This document shows positions 11,628 to 22,973 of a stretch of DNA of 64,000 bases, piece by piece. Numbering within the stretch: the first letter of the stretch is position 1; each line of letters starts with the position of its first letter. The stretch is taken from the NCBI GenBank assembly GCA_963970005.1, contig CAXAMN010003780.1, forward strand, positions 143,292-207,291, in the 5' to 3' direction. Made by a program: the position numbers and the translations under genes. The stretch comes from Durusdinium trenchii. Its lineage: Eukaryota > Sar > Dinophyceae > Suessiales > Symbiodiniaceae. Below the pieces are notes generated by a model. It had not been told where the DNA came from, did not search any database, and saw only the letters and a program-made list of their open reading frames with translations.

Positions 11628-12956
11628 TGAAGCTTCGGCCGGATTGGGTGGCTTTCCAGCATAGCTAGCTTTAGTGCCCCCAACTGGCACCTCCAGTTGT
11701 GGGGGGAAGTCTGCTCAGGTTTCATGTTCTTGGTGAAGTTAGGTGGTCTCTTCCACCCGAAGCGACACGCACAGCTAGGGCGGAGCAGCTGGTTATGTCT
11801 TTTCAATCGTTGCCTGTTACCTACTCGGTTACTTGCGCATGTAGGTGTTGAAGAAAAAACTCGAGGAAAAGAAAGGAAAGAGGCTTCCGGAGACGCCAGC
11901 TCTCAATGCATGTCCATCTTCCAATCCCAAGTAGCAGCATAATGTGCACATCGACCTTTTGAAGCTGTCGCTCCAAGCTGGCGCCTCACAAACCCTTCCG
12001 ATGGCAGGAGCTTCACCGTTGCCCTTTGGATGCGCGTTTTTCACGCACGGGGATGAGATGCAGTTGTTTGAGCAAGTAGAAACACCTTACACACACATCA
12101 CATAGCTATGCAAGGCTATACATAGCTATGCAATGCATGAGTTTGGGAGATGCTAGCAGGTTTGCTAAGTTGCATGTTGTTGGTTTGCGGGGTTTACGGC
12201 ATGGTGAAGAAGATGTTTTGTGGAGAGTCCACATGCCCTTTTGCCATCAACGCGGCTTCAGGGGGCTTGATCAAAGACGGTATGTAGTTAGTTTATGGAT
12301 TAGCCTCTCGCTTCCTCGATGGCGCTGGCCATTTTGACAACGGAACATGCAGGCCAAATACACATATCGAACCAGTCATGCTTTGGAGTACTGTAATTAG
12401 CACTAAGTACGCGGATCTAGTCTAAGGCATGATTGTTCTTAATTACTCAGTGTGGCATTTTGCTGGGAAGGTTTGTAAGTAAGACAAGGGGTCTCTTCCT
12501 ATAACCCCTGGGTTTTCGACACTCCTTGGTGCACTTTTGTCGAAGAAAGCGCTTCAATGTCTTTTGGGCACAGCCGGGCACAGCCTCAGTACTCCCTGCG
12601 TTGGAACGGAAACGCGCTCGCTAGCCGCCACTGGGCGATGCTTCGCCGGGGGAGGTCGACTCTTTGGTCACTAAGCGAGAGAGCTCCGACTCGAAGAGCT
12701 CGGCAACTGGTGTGAATGGCTGCATGACTCAGGGTTTTTCTCCCACCTGGCAGCGTTTCCCGTGCACGCCCCGGGTACGTCGAGACCACGAGACCCGGCA
12801 GCCCATTGACCAGGTCAAGCAGAGCACGCTCCGTGCACACACGCATTGCTTGGCTTTGCACGCAGAGCACCCCAACCACAGCAACGTCCAAGCCGGTTGG
12901 AACTCACGTCTCGGCCGCGTTCGGCGAACCGGCGGAACCGGCGTCATGGGACCCGG
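11628..12956. other. Non-coding stretch between repeat exons
   Basis: No repeat exon or known domain seen. It contains two tandem copies of a short CATAGCTATGCAA motif near 12103-12135, and otherwise unremarkable sequence. Confidence 0.45.
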
Positions 12957-13420
12957 CCTCAGGCCCCATCCAGCCGGGAAACTTCGTGACCTGGGTCAAG
13001 GAGGACTCTGACATCCCAGATGGCGACCTGGGGGAAGTGGCCTCTTGCAAGAAGTGAGAGGAAGGGATGTGCAGATCACAGGGAAGAGAAGAAGGGAAAA
13101 AAGAACCCCCTGTCATGCAAAAAGTGTGATATCTTGACGAGTTGAGTCATAAAGCTGGTTGCTGGATTGCTCTTTGTATGACTTGTTTGAACCTTTATAA
13201 TCCTGGGCGGAGGCCCTGGTCAACCGAACCTCTTGGCACCCATAAGAACTTGTAACTTGTGTTTGGCCCATCCGCTCTTGTCCGAATTCGCCGTCGCTTC
13301 TGGTCCAGTTGGCCAAGGTGAGAATGAGCGGAGAAAAGATAGCTGTCCAATGGCCGCAGGGGAGGTGTCCTGGCATCGGCATTGTTCGATGTCACAGAGG
13401 TAAGTAAGGCCACTGAGACA
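12957..13420 (+). CDS. MIB/HERC2-like repeat (two exons)
   Basis: Exon a encodes IQPGNFVTWVKEDSDIPDGD then LGE, ending at 13036 before GTGGCC. Exon b can start at 13318 after CCAAG and encodes VRMSGEKIAVQWPQG. Together: G-N-F-V-T-W...D-I-P-D-G-D-L-G-E|V...V-Q-W-P-Q-G, a full unit with the intron at the same V as in siblings. The intron would be 281 bp with a GT donor. The C-terminal limit of exon b is not defined; the frame stays open past 13400. The upstream limit is also approximate. Confidence 0.6.
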
Positions 13421-13742
13421 CAGAAGTAAGTAAGACAAAAACCATTGAGAACTCAGTGGTTTGCGACCCCGAACTTTGAAGCGAGTTGGCATAATTGCAA
13501 TGATCTAAATGCGAGGCAGATCCGATTCTGAGGGTCGGAGCGACGGCCTGTTCGCCGTCCCTTGCCCATGTTCATCCTTATGATGCGTTAACGACATTCT
13601 CCCCAGCCCCCTTTTGCCATGCACAAGGACCAAGCACGTTGCCTTTGTCATGGCCTTAGGTAGACCCCTTGGGAATGAACCGAATGGCACAAAGGACCTC
13701 GGTCAATGGCTGTTTCTGCTCCACCGCTCGCTCAGCTCCAGG

Positions 13743-14182
13743 TGGAGCATGGCACCGACCTCTCTAGAGCGGTTTGCCTTCCAGAAAGGGGACCGGGTCC
13801 GCTGGAGCAAAGCAGACGAGGACATTCCTGAGGGCTCCATCGGACAGGCGCGCAACCACAAGCCCGCAGTTCTACTCGCGCGCCGTTGCTTAAGAGCATC
13901 CTCTTTTGGGGGAGGGGAGGGAGCGTCCTAGCCTCGGTAGCGAGCTGCTTCGGACAGGTGATGGGCATCCACTATGATGACGATGGCCGTGGCAAGGACC
14001 TGTTCGTGAACTTTCCCATGGGGCGCTGGCGCTTTGCGCCGGAGAGTCTGGTGAGCCTGAACTGGAAGCTGGGCGAGGAGATGGGTGCGAGTTCGCATGA
14101 CCCTGGTGGAGAGGAAGAGTCTGGAAACGAAAAAAGACAAGGAAAGAAGTCGCTTGGGGTCCAACTGCACGGAGCAGGCTGA
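13743..14182 (+). CDS. MIB/HERC2-like repeat with 110-bp GC-AG intron
   Basis: The clearest unit. Exon a encodes FQKGDRVRWSKADEDIPEG then SIGQ and ends at 13847 (CGGACAG|GCGCGC). Exon b starts at 13958 (CGGACAG|GTGATG) and encodes VMGIHYDDDGRGKDLFVNFP, then MGRWRFAPESLV. After the domain follows a charged tail (SHDPGGEEESGNEKRQGK) and a TGA at 14180-14182. The 7-bp CGGACAG at both splice junctions is a perfect direct repeat, with the intron lying between the copies. The tail and stop may mark the C-terminus, or may lie past an unseen donor leading to the EF-hand exons that follow on the same strand. Confidence 0.7.
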
Positions 14183-14710
14183 ACGGTTTTCAATTCCTAT
14201 CTAGCAGGTTGGGGGCACCTTTTCCACCTGCCGCTGTCCTTAATTGCCTTGTTGTGATCTCCATGCTACACTTTTATAAGGCTACAGGCTTGGGTTTGTC
14301 ATTGCCGTCTTGTTTTTCGTAAGAGGATCTCACTGGTTAAGTTGCGCCTAGTTACATCTAACTACGCCACCCTGATTGAGACAGAGATGGACAGAGCCTG
14401 ACACCATCAGAAAGAGACGATGTTGAAAAGGAAGAATGTCCAGCAAAACCCTTTCGTTTGAGGTACCCAGTGCAACATGTTTGCTCTGGAGATGTTCGGT
14501 CCTGAACCAGCTGGTCATATGAGCAGTGCTAATAATGTGTGTGTTGCCCCATGGAGGTCATAGAAGCAGCATTGGACGTGTTTGGGTTTTACTCACACAC
14601 ACAAAAAGCAACGCCCCACGCAAAATAACAGCAAAGCTTTTTAATCGTGTTTTCGTTGCTCTGGGCTTTTGGAGATCTTCTTGGGACCCTTCCGCCAAAG
14701 TGTTAGGAAC

Positions 14711-15310
14711 ATGGAAAGCATCAACCGACTCAAGTCCTCCTTCCGGCGCTTTGATGAGAATGGAGACGGTCACTCGGCGAGACAGAGACCGCTGCGGTCA
14801 AACACGTTGAGGCAGGTCGTCGAACACATTCGACTTGACATGAAGATGACTAGCTTCTTGTTACTACTAGTAAGGCACCTGTTACTACTAGCGTGGCACT
14901 TGTTCCTAGTAGCTTAGGAGAAAAAAAACGCATGAAGCAACTTCTGAGACAAACGCGGCAAGCGTGACGCGTGTTATTCCCCGGGCTAAATGTGTTGGCA
15001 TGTCATTCACCGGCCGCGACCCCGTTTGTCCAGCCAATTCCACTGAGTAGTGGGGAGCAAAGGATAAGAACACCGAAGCAGCGGGCAAGAATGCGCATTG
15101 TGGTAAAGTGTGTGCCCACCTTCATTCTTCCGTTTGTTATTGGACCTGGTGCGTAAACCAAGATGAGTTTTTGCCAAGATTCTAAGGAAGGATCTCGCCA
15201 GAGGAGTTGACCAAGATTTTGACCCAACTCGGCAACATCAGCGAAGAGGACTGGTCCCCGGTCTGTGCACGGTACTGCCAGTTGTTGAAGTCGAGACGTG
15301 TTTTTTTGCA
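14711..15310 (+). CDS. EF-hand protein exons 1-2
   Basis: At 14711-14790 the frame reads MESINRLKSSFRRFDENGDG: an amphipathic helix and the start of an EF-hand calcium loop (D-E-N-G-D-G, loop from 14753). The rest of the loop and the exit helix appear at about 15189: ISPEELTKILTQLGNISEED. The two pieces fit one EF-hand if spliced in the middle of the loop, the junction being in or near GGTCA(C). I could not define the donor; non-canonical donors are common in dinoflagellates. The 15.2-kb frame ends at a TAG near 15325. Probable role: calcium sensing. Confidence 0.6.
14858..14915 (+). repeat. 21-bp tandem repeat, TTGTTACTACTAGNNNGGCAC
   Basis: Three consecutive units of about 21 bp begin near 14858, 14879 and 14900, the last partial. 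They lie in the presumed intron of the EF-hand gene and share the TACTAG core with the repeat at 7667-7733. Confidence 0.65.
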
Positions 15311-15719
15311 AATAGCAGATAGAAGGTGATGAGCAAGCCAGGAAGTCGATACACTATAGCGTTTCCTTGCAGGATAGAGTGTGTTGGAAGATGTTTTCTA
15401 AATGCATGGTTTTATTCAATGGGCTTGGTTTACTCAGCGTTCACAGTGTTTTGATTGCACAAGACCTACCGCAAGGAAGTTGGCAGGCAACCCATAGGTT
15501 GTTTCTAGAGGTTTCTATTATAGGCAGCCCATAGGTTCCCCTTCATCTTGGGATTGTGGGTCTCATATGTCCAACCCTCCAAGGGCTTATAGGGCCAACC
15601 CTCGGAAGCAGGGTCCGCGTGGAAACCTGGCTTCCGCTGTGAAGCGGGCACACTATTGAGTGGCATGAACTTGTGCCAGATGAGGTGTGCCCTTGGGGGA
15701 AAGCTTGATTGGGCTACCT

Positions 15720-16135
15720 TCGCTGGTGCTGCCGGTCTGCTGCTGGTTTTCTGCTGCTGCTGCCTTGCTGCTGCTGGTTGGCTACTGCCGCTGCTGGCGG
15801 TTGGCTGCTGTTGGTTTGCTGCTGGTTGGCTGCTGCTGCTGCTGGCTGATTGCTGCCGGTGCTGCTGCTTGCTGCTTGGCTGCTGCTGGTGCTGCTGCTT
15901 GCTGCTTGCTGCTGCTTGTCGCTGCCGCTGCTGCGACCTGGGCTACAAGGCCTACTCATTTGCTGCCTGTCATTGTCTTGCACGCCCTATGATTATAGCA
16001 GGCTTCTTCCATTGCAGACTGGGCATTGGAAACGTGATATCAAGCTTGGTGGCAGGCCTGTTTGGTGAAATGCGGTGCCCCATGCGGAAACAAGTATCGC
16101 AAGGACGCTGCCGTGACTTAGTCGTGGCGTGGTGT
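15720..16135 (+). repeat. CTG-rich block with unique tail, copy 1
   Basis: About 210 bp of irregular GCTGCTGGTT / GCTGCTGCT repeats are followed by a unique tail starting GCTACAAGGCCTACTCATTTG. That tail ends near 16135 with GACTTAGTCGTGGCGTGGTGTC. The same organisation (repeat plus tail) recurs at 16660-17095. Confidence 0.8.
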
Positions 16136-16659
16136 CCCAGTTCTTGATTGGTTGCCACAGCTGCATTGCAAGGACTTTTGTGTTTGGGTGTTAGTGGGCA
16201 TGGGTCTTCTGGGCAAACGTGTTCATCTCGCCCAATACCTCGCCCACATCTCGCCCTCTATCTCGCCCAACCCACCAGGCACCAGGACCTCCAGAGGTGT
16301 GCGATGGGGATTGCCATTGTCACAACACATATGTGTATATAAGCAAAGGCCTCTTCAATTTACATGGCCCCCCAGGCAAGGCGCGATTTGCAGGGTTCGT
16401 GTTTTCAAGCGTTCATGTTCACATTTTTCGCAGGTGTGCCATGCGGAAGTGTGTCCTGCACAGTCGTTGAAAGACAGGAACGCGCGCACACAGACACCAA
16501 CGAAGGCAAAACGCAAGCTAACCATTGTTTTTTTGTGGTCTTAGCTTACTTCTGGCAGAGATCGGAAGCCGATGTGCCATGGGCCATGGCTATAATGTAG
16601 GATTTGCTCCTGTGATGTGGGATTGCTGAAAACGGTGTGCCATGGGATGATATGGTTTC

Positions 16660-17095
16660 TAGCCTCTGCTGGTTGGCTGCTGCTGCTGCTGCTGCTGCGC
16701 TGCGCTGTTTTGCTGCTGGTGGTCGGCTGCTGCCAGTTGCTGCTGGTTTGCTGGCGCTGGTTGGCTACTATACTGCTGGTTAGCTGCTGCTGGCTTGGTG
16801 CTGCCTGCTGTTTGGCGGCTGCTGGTTTGTTGCTGCCGGCTTGCTGCTGCTGTTTGGCCGCTGCTGGTTACCTTCTGCTGCTGTTGGGTTGTTGGTGTTG
16901 TTTTGCTGCTGGTTGGCTGCTGCTTGCTGCTGCCGCTGCCGCTGCCTGCGCTACAAAGCCTACTCATTTGCTGCTGGCTGTTGTTGCACAAACCCAATCA
17001 TTGTGGCAGTGTCCGGTTGTAAGCTGGGCTTGGAAAGCATGGTTTTGGCGAAAACTAAGTGACTCTGACTTAGTCACGGTGTGGTGTCACAGAAT
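16660..17095 (+). repeat. CTG-rich block with unique tail, copy 2
   Basis: Second copy of the block at 15720-16135. About 300 bp of GCTGCTGGTT-type repeats, then CTACAAAGCCTACTCATTTG and a tail with GACTTAGTCACGGTGTGGTGTC. The shared tails show that the repeats were duplicated as a unit rather than expanded independently. Confidence 0.8.
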
Positions 17096-17520
17096 CGGTG
17101 TGCCATGGGGGTTGGATCATTTCAGCCCATAGGAAACCTTAGAACCCATCAACGTGTAGAAGATTGAATCGCAATGGAATGGTGTAGGTTTAGAAACAAT
17201 CTAGGCTAGGAGAAAAAGTGCTTGTTTCGAAGCGGTGTGCCATGGGGATTGAGAGAGGAATACACACAAGAACGCATAGATATTTCTGACGTTTAACGAA
17301 CCATTCCATGCTGTTTGCACTCCAGGTAGAAACTTAAAGCTGGTACCAACATGTGGGTCAGAATCGGGGTGCCATGGGGATTGGATCACGGCAACCCATA
17401 GATAACCTTTGAAAACATCAACATGTAGAAGGTTGATGAAGGTTGAATCGCAATGGAATAGTGTAGGTTTAGAAACAATCTAGGAGAAAAAGTGCTTGTC
17501 TGGAAGCGGTGTGCCATGGG
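17096..17520 (+). repeat. About 137-bp tandem units marked by CGGTGTGCCATGGG
   Basis: CGGTGTGCCATGGG or a one- to two-base variant occurs at 17096, 17233, 17365 and 17507 (spacings 137, 132, 142), and also upstream at 16571 and 16633. The sequences between the first and third and between the second and fourth copies match well (TGGAATRGTGTAGGTTTAG, AGAAAAAGTGCTTGT), showing a higher-order duplication of about 270 bp. Confidence 0.75.
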
Positions 17521-18806
17521 GGGTGGGTCAAGTTCATGTGCGATGGGGTAAGTTACCACGTCGGGTAGCTCTCCAACTTGCGTTGCCATTGGGATTTGCA
17601 GTTGAAGTTTTCTCTTTTTGGAATGGTGAATCTGGAGAACCTTGTTCTGTATGTAGCATTTACAATGGGGAAGGCCAGCAGTCTTGACTTAAGTACTGAC
17701 TTTTGCAAATCGGCGTTCCATGGTGGTTTACTATCCCACATGCAAAATGTATTAACTTCAACGGGCACCAGTATGCAACAAAATAATGAACAAAAGCCGA
17801 GTGACCGATTGTATTTTTTGGGGGGGGTTCTGGTTGTGGAATGATATCCGATATCCCTCAAGCTTTTGACACCTTTCCGGGCACTTATGAAGATCGCTGT
17901 TGAAGAATTCAACTGCCCATTATGGTTTCACATAGCCCTGAACCAGGTCTTGAACATTCTCAATCTCCACAGGATGTGTTGGGTGGGAGGGTGGGTGGCG
18001 GGCCCAGTGCTAACGTGTGAGTGAACTTTGTGGTTTGTTGGTTTTGGGTTTGTGCTGATGCGGCGTGGCCACAAGCGAACGCTGGCTACGGAAGCAAACC
18101 AGCTGAATATGCATGATGGTGCGTTCGTGTTTATGCATCTTCAGCTCTGTTGGGCTGTGAGTCAGCCTGGAACGATTCCTATGTGGCAGCGGGCCTTGAA
18201 TGACACTGGAGGCGGTGGCCATGTCTCCACCGCGTGGCAGCCTGCCCAGTCCACGCTGTGGCACGCATGACGTGCGCATTGGGCACGCAACGCCTGTCAT
18301 TGGGCATGGCCTCATGGGCGGAAAGTGGCCAATTTCGACATGGTGACTGCAGTGATTCATTTGAAGCCTATTGCAAATTCGGTGCTGACGTGCAGACGAA
18401 GTTTCATGAGGCGAACGGATGGACCTGCCGATGGTTGGGCCGAATCAGCACGTCTTGATGGGCTCTGTTCGAAACGCGACTCTCCCCTTTGAATCAGCTC
18501 ATCCTGCTTCGAAATCAATGCGGCTGCGTCGGTTGTTGGAATACTTTGTTCAATGGCAGGATGAAGGGTCTAAAGAAGCCAAAGTATAAATCTATGAGTT
18601 CAGAAGCTCGGGGCAGATGTTGGGACTCACAACTTGTCCGAAAAACAGGTGCCCAAACAGAAACCCAAGGCGCAAAGAAATAAATACTGTAGGGAGGAAA
18701 GGACAGTGAAAAGAAATGATATGAAGCTGGAGGCCAGGCTTTTGGTCACCCCTCCACCACTCAAAACAACCTCCAACCAATCAGAAACTGTTCTCAACTT
18801 TTTCCA

Positions 18807-18912
18807 GGCAGGCTTGGCCCAGGTGCAGGCCCAAAGTAGTCTGGCGGAGGAGTGCCAAGAGATCTTCGACAGCCTGGACCGGGATGGGGACGGAAAGCTG
18901 TCCGTGGAAGAG
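18807..18912 (+). CDS. EF-hand exon with complete calcium loop
   Basis: After TTTTTCCAG the frame encodes AGLAQVQAQSSLAEECQEIF, then DSLDRDGDGKLSVEE. The loop at 18877-18912 (D-R-D-G-D-G-K-L-S-V-E-E) has every ligand position of a canonical 12-residue EF-hand: D1, D3, D5, G6, hydrophobic 8, E12. The entering helix precedes it. The exon probably ends at or just after the loop, because the following frame (PFGLQWTPYS) does not look like an exit helix; the donor is unclear. It is the best single piece of evidence that this stretch encodes a calcium-binding protein. Confidence 0.72.
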
Positions 18913-20100
18913 CCATTTGGATTGCAGTGGACGCCGTATTCTGCGAAATTGTCTATATACAGACTGTAAAGCCATGAGCAACAACTGACAAGCCATTGAC
19001 CCAAAGCGATGTGCAAAGGGCTTTTCACGGTTTCAGAGTTTCAGGATGTTTCAGGTGCAAACAATAGAAGGCTGTTTGTCATGTGGATCATGTGGTAGCT
19101 GTAGGTTACATGCCATATTTGGTCGACGAACTTCCACAACGACTGGCTGGGCTAGGTGAAACTGGAGGCTCAGCCAGGACTTAATCCAGGCAGACCTGGT
19201 TCATAACTGGCTAGTTCAGACCATTGCCATAGCCACGGTGTATATGGCCAAATGCCGCAAAAATGGCCCGCACGAAGAACACCAGGTTCGGTCACTTTTG
19301 TCACTAAACATAGGGACTGCACCAGCAGAAGGTGCGACACTGGGTGCATTTGGGTCTCGACACAGCTGAGGACGGCACAGGTGATCACAAAGTCATTGTT
19401 TTCAGACGGTTCCACTTTATTGTTGTTTGACGGTTAAACCATTTTATAGTTCCGAACTTTTCGACTCCGGAACAAGGAAAACCATTGGAAACATTGCACG
19501 TGTTCGACTTTTCGATTGGTCGCATTCCGAATGAAAACTTTAGTATGTGGAGGATTGTGGGGGCAGAGCGTGCGTTTTATTAAACCGCAGACTTGGGCTG
19601 AGGTTTGTACATTACATTTTCGAGGGCGAACGCAAGAGTATGGACGATGGTGTTCTCCTGCACATCAGCGCCCTTGTATGCATTGGGGGCGAGCTTCAAT
19701 CAGCACAGCACTGAGTAGCTACAAAGGAACCGCACGAACATATGGCGACCTGCAGTGTTCAGTTAAGTGGCGTTGCAAACCCGCATCAAGTGCAGATGGT
19801 ACATGAGAAGGAACCTCGCATTCCATTATTGGTTTATTCCGCCTCGCTGTGCGGTGAACCCTTTTGAATCCGATTGAATTTTTGCTGTAGTTGCCAGGGA
19901 AATACTGGGGGTGGTACGCTCGGATGGTACGCTGCGCTCCGGTGTTGCCTGGCGAGGTGTTCCGTCGGTGAAAACCCAGACCTGGGACTCGGTACGAAAG
20001 AAACTGCGTTGGTAGAGAACCTTAAGAAGGTCATCACTGCCCTGCCATGCTGGTTTTAATGTCAGAGGCCTTCTTCAGTACCCACCTAGCTCCTCACCAG
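18913..20100. other. Non-coding stretch between EF-hand exons
   Basis: No recognisable domain. Weak TTCGACTTTTCG-type motifs occur near 19455-19515. Treated as intron. Confidence 0.45.
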
Positions 20101-20193
20101 GCATGGCTGATGCGGGCTCGCTTCTGGAAGAAAAGATGGACGAAAAGACCTTCGTGACCAAAGCTCAGTGGCAGGAGGTGGTGATGCAAACCT
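20101..20193 (+). CDS. EF-hand gene exon, helical segment
   Basis: Bounded by CTCACCAG and a GTACGG donor. The frame encodes MADAGSLLEEKMDEKTFVTK, then AQWQEVVMQT. The K-T-F-V-T-K-x-Q-W-Q-E-V-V pattern resembles the loop end and exit helix seen between EF-hands (F-x-T-K-x-E-W). The exon is short and its membership in the EF-hand gene rests on order, strand and composition. Confidence 0.5.
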
Positions 20194-20658
20194 GTACGGA
20201 TCCAGAGAACCAATCTGCCTTTTGGCCTGCAAATGATGGCAAATGGCGCGCGGGCGGTTCCCAAAATCACCAACCACCAGGATGGTTGGACATGTCCATG
20301 TTGGTTTTATTCATGAACACAATAAAATGATCTCACAGGGCATTTGTATGTGATTAGTATTAGTCTTTGCTGTTAGCCATGTTTTCGACCTCTGCTCCCC
20401 CAGATCTGCAGATTTTGCTAAAGCACAGTCCTCACAAATCCGGGCGAATTATATAACGCCGCCCCACTAACTGGCGCAAAGGGAACCTTCACCATCCTTC
20501 ACCTACACCCCCCTGGATGACAACAAGAGGTTCGTACATTGAATAGTTTGCCTTTCCATGATCCATGGAGAAAATTGAGAGAAACTGTCCTAGAGCAAAG
20601 TAAGCTGCCAATTCCTAGTGTCATCCCGTCCCATCCTTCCCAGCTCGCATTTGCCTAG

Positions 20659-20780
20659 CGTGCCCTGGACTTCTTCGACGACTGTTTGATCGACCCGGAG
20701 AACTCGGACCTGGCGCAGCAGGCCATGAATGATATGGTGAACGGCTGCGAGGCCAGACTCGGCTGGACCTCTTTGGGGCC
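20659..20780 (+). CDS. EF-hand gene exon, acidic helical segment
   Basis: After TTGCCTAG the frame encodes RALDFFDDCLIDPENSDLAQ, then QAMNDMVNGCEARLGW. It is acidic and helical, in keeping with the C-terminal part of an EF-hand protein, but has no loop of its own. A donor near 20780 is not certain. Opposite-strand frames of similar length here have no protein-like features. Confidence 0.45.
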
Positions 20781-20954
20781 AAAGTGGTGGGTTTGGGGTG
20801 GCCAGGGTGGAGGCCGTGGTCCACAGTAACTCCACATGCAGCTTCGAGATGGTGAAACATGTTGGACGTTGCTTTGGATCTCTTTTTTCCCCCAGATAGC
20901 CAAGCTATGGGGTTCTTACTTCAAAAAACAATGAGTTGCCCGTGCGCTCTTTCG

Positions 20955-21135
20955 AGACAGGTTGCTGGTGCTGTGAGCTGGCTGTGCACGTGATGGAGAC
21001 AGGTTGCTGGTGCCGGGTGCCGGTGCTGGTGCTGGTGCTGGTGCTGTGAGCTGGCTGTGCACGTGGTGGAGACGGGTTGCTGGTGCCGGTGCTGGTGCTG
21101 GGTGCCGCTGTGGAGGTGGGGTAAGCTGGCTGTGC
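20955..21135 (+). repeat. GCTGGTGC minisatellite, three units
   Basis: Units of the form GACAGGTTGCTGGTGC(...)GTGAGCTGGCTGTGCACGTG recur three times; the number of internal GGTGCT triplet pairs differs between units. The last unit is degenerate (TAAGCTGGCTGTGCAGG). Confidence 0.75.
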
Positions 21136-22954
21136 AGGCTGCGTACATCTTGTTCCAGCCAGTCGCATGTCAACAGGTCGTGGGATTCTGCCTAGCTATC
21201 TGGGTCTATGCTGGTGTAATTTGTCCTTCGCTCTCCATGTGCAGTAAAGGGGGTGTGTCCTTGACACATTGCTTGAGCTAGCATACTATCCGACCGGATC
21301 GAGCCTGGAGCCTGGGGTCGTTGTCGCGGCTTCGCCGTTGTCGCGAGGAGCGGCGCCTCGGTTGGCTGGTCCGGTTTGCTGCGGAGCACATTTCCGTTGA
21401 GGCACCGGATGAAGCAGCTTGCCACGGGTGCTGTGTTGCTTGGGGACCAAGACCTGAGATGACCGGAGACTGAAATCGGAAGAGTTCTGACTACTTCAGC
21501 TTCAAGATATGGACACACTTCGTGAACACACTTCGTGAAGCACTTCAGCTGCCGCATGCATTCATACCACAGATAATTACGCCAGGCAAAGCAGGGAGGG
21601 GGGATGTGCAAAGTGTTCAGAGCTGATGCCCTCTAAGAGAACTTGTGCATGTCAAACAGGGGGTGAACAGACTTCATAAGCAGAGCCAAATATCAGTCAT
21701 CTTGAGCACACGACTCACAACATTGTTCATGGAGCAAAGGTCGCAGATGTGTGTTAATTGTGTTATCTATATTTGTGTGTGATACTGGGTTTTACACGCG
21801 ATGACCATGCTGTGGTTGGGCCATTGGCCCTCCAGGATGTCCGCTCAGCGCTGGCTTGGGGCCGGCACTTGGTAGGAGTTTGAGCTAGAAGCTCGAAGGG
21901 TGTTTGGGGATTCACCCTGGAACTGACGTGTGGTGGCTTGGCAGAGTGGGAACTGAAGGGAGATGAACTTGACTAATTACTTATTTCCAGAATGACTGCA
22001 TGTTGGACACCACTATTGGTACCATAGAAGTCGTATCAAAAGAAATAGGGACCCCAAAGGGGCCCCTGTTTTGATTTTTCTTGAGACATTCCAGCAGCGC
22101 CCAACACGGGCAAGACTGCCAAGCAGCCATTGTTCGAGGTGCTGAAAAGCTTTGGCGTTTGCGGTGGCCAAACGCTGAAATTGTGATGGACAACTCCTGT
22201 GCAACTGAGAACCTTAGGCTTTTGCTGCTCCCTCGGTATAAAGCCGATTCCTAAAGGTGATTCGTTCCTTAGACTCTCCATCTACCATAGCATTCTTGAT
22301 ATACCAACGGCTGGCAGGTCTTGTGTGCATAGACTTAGTGCCACCAAATGGGTCTTTTTTCCAGGAGTAAAAGAACTGGAGGTGCGTGATGGGAGTCCAG
22401 CATCAATCAAGCAATCTTGAAACGATGGGATTAAAGCCCGGTGGTTCATAGCCCAAAGGAGCAAACAAATGGCATTGGCAATGGTGTTCGTGCTTGATCT
22501 AGAGGGTTAGCAAGGAAGCAGCTTAGCATACATAATTTGACAATCACCGTGCCAATGTTGACTGCTCCCTTGTGGACAAGCATGGTGCTAGGCAGAGCGA
22601 CGGTTGCAAGTTGTGTTCTTTGACTCTGACCCACTCCATCCGTGCAGGTTCAATAACCCAGAAAACGGCTGCTTGGTTGCTGCATGTTGGTCCCTGAAAA
22701 GGTTTGGCTTGAGACCCACCCCAGCATCGAACGGCTGGAGGCATCACTTCGAGGGGAAGTGCCAGGACATGACACTCACTGGCTTGGAGAGCTGAGGACG
22801 TCAAGCCTCGGTTCCGACCGAGAACTCCTTGCGTTGGGCGTGGGTGATCATTGGTGATCCAGTCTTTAAGTGTTAAGGATAGAAAGCAACTGATGAGAGG
22901 GGGGGAGGATCTATAGAGGGAGACATTAGCCTTGGGGTCGGCTCCAAGGCTAGC

Positions 22955-22973
22955 GAGAGAGAGAGAGAGAGAG
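22955..22973 (+). repeat. (GA)n microsatellite
   Basis: An uninterrupted GA dinucleotide run of about nine units. Confidence 0.95.

Larger units (their letters stand above)
15311..18806. other. Large repeat-rich intron or spacer
   Basis: Between EF-hand exons. It contains two related CTG-rich blocks and an array of GTGTGCCATGGG units, described separately. Long leucine/alanine-rich frames across the CTG blocks are repeat artefacts, not genes. Confidence 0.55.

Noticed and set aside
15656..16147. Leucine/alanine-rich frames over the CTG blocks (also 16617-17132)
   Set aside because: They are translations of CTG/GCT repeats; hydrophobic runs are repeat artefacts, and all frames are open on both strands.
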